Shown: piece after piece, positions 5,701 through 8,744 of the stretch | Layout of the letters: each line of letters opens with the position of its first letter | How positions within the stretch are numbered: position 1 is the first letter of the stretch | Assembly: GCA_019348395.1 (NCBI GenBank) | Contig: JAHWJN010000047.1 | Span: 1 to 8,744 of the forward strand | Direction of reading: 5' to 3' | DNA from: Chloroflexota bacterium | Lineage (GTDB): Bacteria; Chloroflexota; Limnocylindria; QHBO01 | Length of the DNA stretch: 8,744 bases | Made by a program: the position numbers and the translations under genes | The notes under the pieces: model-generated | The model's input: only the letters and a program-made list of their open reading frames with translations | Database searches by the model: none | What the model was told of the DNA's origin: nothing

Positions 5701-7065
5701 CTATGCGTCCGATGCCGGAGCCAGCCCATCGAGCGGCTCGAGCAGCGGGGGCAGATCGGTGCCGCGGCACGCCCCGGCCAGGCACTCGCCGCGCTCGGCG
5801 TGCGCCCGGTATTCCTCGGGGAAGCGGTCGAGCGTGGTGAGGATCGGCCCGGATGCGAGACGCTCCAGCTTGCAGAGGGCGGTGTCGCTGACCTTGCGAG
5901 ACAGCTCGCGCAGGAGGGCGATGTCGTTCGGCCGCGGCGTCGCCGCCAGGATGCGGTCGAGCGCCTCGCGCAGGCGGAGGGTGCCGATGCGGCACGGTAC
6001 GGCCTTGCCGCATGCCTCGCGCGCACTGAAGTCGACGAAGAAGCGGGCGGTGTCGACCATGCAGGTCGACGTGTCGGTGACGAGGACCGAGCCCGAGCCG
6101 ATGATCGCACCGGCACTCTCGAGCGACTCGTAGTCGTACGGCAGGTTCAGCGACCCCGCGTCGATGGCGCCGCCACCCGGCCCACCGACGAACAGGGCCT
6201 TGGTCGTGCCCGTCCCGCCGCCGGCCATGTCGAGCAGATCGAGCAACGACGTGCCGAGCGGCACCTCGATGAGGCCCGGCTGCGCGACCCGGCCCATGAG
6301 CGTGACGAGCTTCGTGCCGTGGCTTCCCTCGGTGCCGGTCGAGGCGAAGGCGTCGGCCGAGTGGGCGACGATCCACGCCACGTGGGCCAGGGTCTCCGCG
6401 TTCTGGACCACCGTCGGAACGTCATGGAGGCCGCGCGTGGAGGGAAACGGCGGACGGATGGCCGGCATGCCGCGATCGCCGGCCAGCGCGTTGATGAGCG
6501 CGGTCTCCTCGCCGGCGACGTACGCGCCCGAGCCCTCCCACACGCTGACCTGGACGGACGTGTCCGTGCCGAGCACGAGGTATCCGGCCAGGTGCGCGTC
6601 CGTCGCCTCTGCCGCGGCGCTCCGCAGTCGCTCGGCCGCCTCGGTCCAGTCGCGGCGGACGGCGACGATCGCCTCCGAGGCACCGACCGCGTAGGCCGTG
6701 ATGAGCAGGCCCTCGAGGACGAGGTGCGGGTGGCCCTCCGCCAGGGCGCGGTCTCCGAGCGCGCTCGGATCGGCTCCCATCAGGTTCGCCACCACGATCC
6801 TGCGCTCGGCCGGCTGCTCGCGCGCCGCGCGCCACTTCTCGCCGGTCGGGAAGCCGGAGCCGCCGCGGCCGCGCAGGCCGGCCGCCTCGATCTCACCGAT
6901 GACCTCCTCGGGGGCCAGCTTCGTGACGGCCCGTTCGAGCGCCGCGTACGAGCCGTGCTGACGAGCGCTGGACAGGCTGGTGGGATCCACGCGGCCGATG
7001 TCGGTGAGCAGCCGTCGCTCGCCGCCGGACAGGATCCGGATCTGTGGGGAAAGGCCGGCGGTCAT
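5701..7065 (-). CDS. nuoF: NADH-quinone oxidoreductase subunit F-like protein (NuoF) with altered cofactor sites
   Basis: NuoF normally binds FMN, NADH and the [4Fe-4S] cluster N3. The 454-residue length is normal. Kept: GLRGRGGSGFPTGEKW (63-78), GSGAYVAGEETALINALAG (178-196), RPPFPSTRGLHDVPTVVQNAETL (starting at 204), GAIIGSGSVLV (319-329) and Cys ligands C352, C358 and C398. Changed: the N3 motif reads CGKAVPC, so the second ligand is Ala355; and the FMN/NADH loop, usually NADExEPG, reads NLMGADPS (94-101). The ATG at 7063-7065 overlaps the preceding stop as TGATG. The frame is open up to 7731, but that extension overlaps the previous gene and lacks homology. The gene has no internal stop or frameshift, so it is maintained, possibly as a structural or altered redox subunit. 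Canonical NADH oxidation by this chain is doubtful. Confidence 0.9.
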   Translation of the reverse strand: MTAGLSPQIRILSGGERRLLTDIGRVDPTSLSSARQHGSYAALERAVTKLAPEEVIGEIEAAGLRGRGGSGFPTGEKWRAAREQPAERRIVVANLMGADPSALGDRALAEGHPHLVLEGLLITAYAVGASEAIVAVRRDWTEAAERLRSAAAEATDAHLAGYLVLGTDTSVQVSVWEGSGAYVAGEETALINALAGDRGMPAIRPPFPSTRGLHDVPTVVQNAETLAHVAWIVAHSADAFASTGTEGSHGTKLVTLMGRVAQPGLIEVPLGTSLLDLLDMAGGGTGTTKALFVGGPGGGAIDAGSLNLPYDYESLESAGAIIGSGSVLVTDTSTCMVDTARFFVDFSAREACGKAVPCRIGTLRLREALDRILAATPRPNDIALLRELSRKVSDTALCKLERLASGPILTTLDRFPEEYRAHAERGECLAGACRGTDLPPLLEPLDGLAPASDA

Positions 7066-7892
7066 CAGCTGGACGATCCGGCGCTGACGGCGTGGCGCTC
7101 GTGGAGCAGGTGACGGGCCTGGTCGGCATCCACCGGCCCGTAGACGAGCGTGTCGACCCGGAGGGCCGGGCTGATCGCGCCGGCGCCGATGTCGGTGCCC
7201 GTCTCGAGGGTGAACCGCCCGTCGGGGGTCGTCTCCCCGGCCCGCACGCCCAGCTCGTCCTCGAGCACGCGCAGGATGCGGTCGCCTCCCGCGAACCGGC
7301 ACGAGGCGCAGTCGCAGACGGTGACGAGGTGGCCCTCCGTCGGGAGGAGCCGGAAGCCGCCGAGGCTCGCCGCGCCGAAGACCTGTGCCCAGTGGATGGT
7401 GAGGCGGTCGCTGATGGCGCGAAGCGCCTGCTCCGGAAGGTAGCCGTAGCGATCCTGCACGGCGCTGAAGACGGCGACCAGCGCCTCCGGCCGGCCGCCG
7501 TAGGCATCGACCGTCTCGTTGACGAACGCGGTGTCGACCGCCTCGTCCCAGCGGGCCGGGTTCCGCATCGGCCGCGCCGGAAGGCCGGCCCGGCGGTAGG
7601 CGTTCGGATCCTTGCGCTCGTCGTAAATCTCCGGCATCCCGTACCGGATGCGGTTGCCCTGCGAGTCGAAGCCGCTCATATCGATCGCCTCGACGGGGCA
7701 GACCTGCGCGCACTGGAAGCAGACCTCGCACTTGTGCTCCCCGAAGGGGTCGTAGATCAGGTCGAGCCGGCCGCGCCAGCGGTCGGGGATCTCCGGGCGC
7801 TGCTCGGGGTACTGGCGCGTGACCTTCGGGCTGAAGAAATTCTTGAAGGTCGTCGCCATGCCCTTCGCGATGCCGCTGCCGGGAAAGCCCAT
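7065..7892 (-). CDS. nuoE: Fusion of N-terminal half of NuoI with NuoE (thioredoxin-fold ferredoxin)
   Basis: A 275-residue protein in the usual nuoI position, just after nuoH. Residues 1-94 match the first half of NuoI: a short amphipathic start (GIAKGMATTFKNFFSPKVT), QYPEQRPEIPDRWRGRL (27-43) and one [4Fe-4S] motif C55-x2-C58-x2-C61-x3-C65-P. The second NuoI motif is missing here and appears in the GltD fusion. Residues about 114-265 match NuoE: helical front (ALVAVFSAVQDRYGYLPEQA, 137-156), VFGAASLGGFRLLP (171-184), C193-x4-C198, then GETTPDGRFTLE (219-230). The second ligand pair, usually CxGxC, reads DIGAG (234-238), so two of four [2Fe-2S] cysteines are gone. A strong GGAGG stands 11 nt before the ATG; the stop overlaps the nuoF start. 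The split NuoI interpretation is inferred from order and motifs. Confidence 0.88.
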   Translation of the reverse strand: MGFPGSGIAKGMATTFKNFFSPKVTRQYPEQRPEIPDRWRGRLDLIYDPFGEHKCEVCFQCAQVCPVEAIDMSGFDSQGNRIRYGMPEIYDERKDPNAYRRAGLPARPMRNPARWDEAVDTAFVNETVDAYGGRPEALVAVFSAVQDRYGYLPEQALRAISDRLTIHWAQVFGAASLGGFRLLPTEGHLVTVCDCASCRFAGGDRILRVLEDELGVRAGETTPDGRFTLETGTDIGAGAISPALRVDTLVYGPVDADQARHLLHERHAVSAGSSS

Positions 7893-7898
7893 CGGTTC
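7885..7898 (-). repeat. 14-nt direct repeat around a start codon, copy 2
   Basis: Identical to 5673-5686 (minus-strand GAACCGATGGGCTT). It covers the ATG of the NuoI/NuoE fusion gene. See copy 1. Confidence 0.7.
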
Positions 7899-7903
7899 AA
7901 GCG

Positions 7904-7910
7904 CCTCCTA
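7904..7910 (-). promoter_or_regulatory. Strong Shine-Dalgarno overlapping the nuoH stop
   Basis: Minus-strand TAGGAGG contains the nuoH stop (TAG) and a near-perfect anti-16S match (GGAGG), 11 nt before the next ATG. This couples nuoH translation to the NuoI/NuoE fusion and fixes its start. Confidence 0.7.
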
Positions 7911-8744
7911 CAGGTCCAGCACCACCACGGCGATGGCCGTGATGAACAGGTTCACGAGGGCGAGCGGCAGGAGTACCTTCCAGGCCATGCCCATGAGCTG
8001 ATCCACGCGCACCCGCGGCAGCGTCGCGCGAAGCCACACCGCGACCCCCACGAAGATGTAGGTCTTCAGGAAGAACCAGAAGATCCCGTACAGCGTGCCT
8101 CCGAAGCCGTCGAGCTGCGCCGGGAAGGGCCAGGGGGCCAGCCATCCGCCGAAGAAGAGGCTGATGAGGATGCCGCTCATGATGAAGAGGGCCACGTACT
8201 CGGCGAAGAAGAAGAATCCGAACCGCATGCCGGAGTACTCGGTGAAGGGCCCGGCCACGAGCTCGGAGTCCGCCTCCACCATGTCGAACGGCGTGCGGTT
8301 GATCTCGGCCAGGCTGGCGATGTAGAAGATGCCGAGCCCGATGGGCTGCCAGATGAACAGCCAGCCGTTCGCGAGCTGCCAGCCGATGACCTCGCTGAAG
8401 CTCAGGGTCCCGGCCAGCACCACGGCGCCGACGATCGACAGGGTCAGCGGGATCTCGTAACTGACCATCTGGGCCGCGCTGCGCAGCCCGCCGAGCAGCG
8501 AGTACTTGTTGTAGCTCGCCCAGCCGGCGACGAGCAGGCCGACCACCGACAGGCCCAGGACGGCGAAGAAGTAGACGATGCCGATGTTGAAGTCCGCCGC
8601 GATGGCGCCGGGCGCGAACGGCATGACGAGCATGCTCATCGCCGCGGCCATGTACACCATCCACGGGGCGAGGGTGAAGGTCGCCCGATCGGCCTGGTCG
8701 GGGACGGTGTCCTCCTTGGCGAGGACCTTGAAGCCGTGGATCGT
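7908..8744 (-). CDS. nuoH: NADH-quinone oxidoreductase subunit H (NuoH), 5' end cut by window edge
   Basis: Membrane subunit at the junction of the peripheral and membrane arms, forming part of the quinone chamber. 278 residues are visible; the frame runs off the right edge with HGFKVLAKEDTVPDQADR, matching the NuoH early loop (family pattern DGIKLLTKED). The true start is therefore outside the window, and the internal ATG at 8658-8660 is not the start. Further hallmarks are KYSLLGGLRSAAQMVSYEIP and the NuoH signature EINRTPFDMVEADSELVAG, followed by FTEYSGMRFGFFFFAEY. About seven hydrophobic helices are visible, ending in VNLFITAIAVVVLDL. The stop lies 15 nt before the NuoI/NuoE fusion. The protein looks fully functional, in contrast to the altered NuoE and NuoF downstream. 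Confidence 0.97.
   Translation of the reverse strand, partial: TIHGFKVLAKEDTVPDQADRATFTLAPWMVYMAAAMSMLVMPFAPGAIAADFNIGIVYFFAVLGLSVVGLLVAGWASYNKYSLLGGLRSAAQMVSYEIPLTLSIVGAVVLAGTLSFSEVIGWQLANGWLFIWQPIGLGIFYIASLAEINRTPFDMVEADSELVAGPFTEYSGMRFGFFFFAEYVALFIMSGILISLFFGGWLAPWPFPAQLDGFGGTLYGIFWFFLKTYIFVGVAVWLRATLPRVRVDQLMGMAWKVLLPLALVNLFITAIAVVVLDL

Noticed and set aside
5698..7113. Plus-strand open frame (471 codons) opposite nuoF
   Set aside because: Shadow of NuoF coding sequence caused by GC-rich third positions.
7066..7731. Upstream extension of nuoF to a start at 7731
   Set aside because: The extension is out of frame with the NuoI/NuoE fusion it overlaps and has no NuoF homology; the TGATG-coupled ATG at 7065 gives the normal N-terminus.
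5701..7892. NuoE and NuoF genes as decaying pseudogenes
   Set aside because: Both frames are intact and full length, with many motifs conserved and tight translational coupling; specific loss of cofactor residues suggests changed function rather than decay.

Overview
The window is GC-rich bacterial DNA holding most of a respiratory complex I (nuo, NADH:quinone oxidoreductase) locus, read almost entirely on the minus strand. The codon bias (strong G/C at third positions) and the style of the proteins suggest an uncultured high-GC phylum. I lean to Chloroflexota, with Actinobacteriota second, but nothing in the window proves this.

In transcription order (right to left) the layout is: nuoH (5' end outside the window); a fusion of the N-terminal half of NuoI to NuoE; nuoF; a 798-residue protein that joins a NuoG-type [2Fe-2S] head, a GltD-type FAD/NAD(P)H oxidoreductase, NuoG-type [4Fe-4S] sites and the C-terminal half of NuoI; a 238-bp gap; a GNAT acetyltransferase on the opposite strand; then nuoJ, nuoK and nuoL (3' end outside the window). 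nuoA-D would be expected to the right and nuoM/N to the left, but neither is visible.

The main point is that no intact nuoI gene lies between nuoH and nuoJ, where it normally sits. Its two halves flank an E-F-GltD block, as if an electron-input cassette had been inserted in frame between the two [4Fe-4S] motifs of nuoI. NuoE has lost two of its four cluster cysteines. NuoF has lost one of four N3 cysteines and most of its FMN/NADH acidic loop. The NuoG molybdopterin-like domain is absent, and a GltD flavoprotein with its own FAD and NAD(P)H sites occupies its place. A coherent but untested model is a complex I variant whose NAD(P)H oxidation has moved from NuoF to the GltD domain, with electrons passing through its Fe-S sites to a NuoI reassembled from two polypeptides, then to quinone.

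The membrane subunits NuoH, J, K and L look functional and keep their key glutamates and lysines. NuoL is unusual in carrying an insertion of about 120 residues, rich in His, Asp and Glu, between its first two membrane helices. nuoJ appears to start at a CTG codon. No tRNA, rRNA, CRISPR array or insertion sequence was seen.
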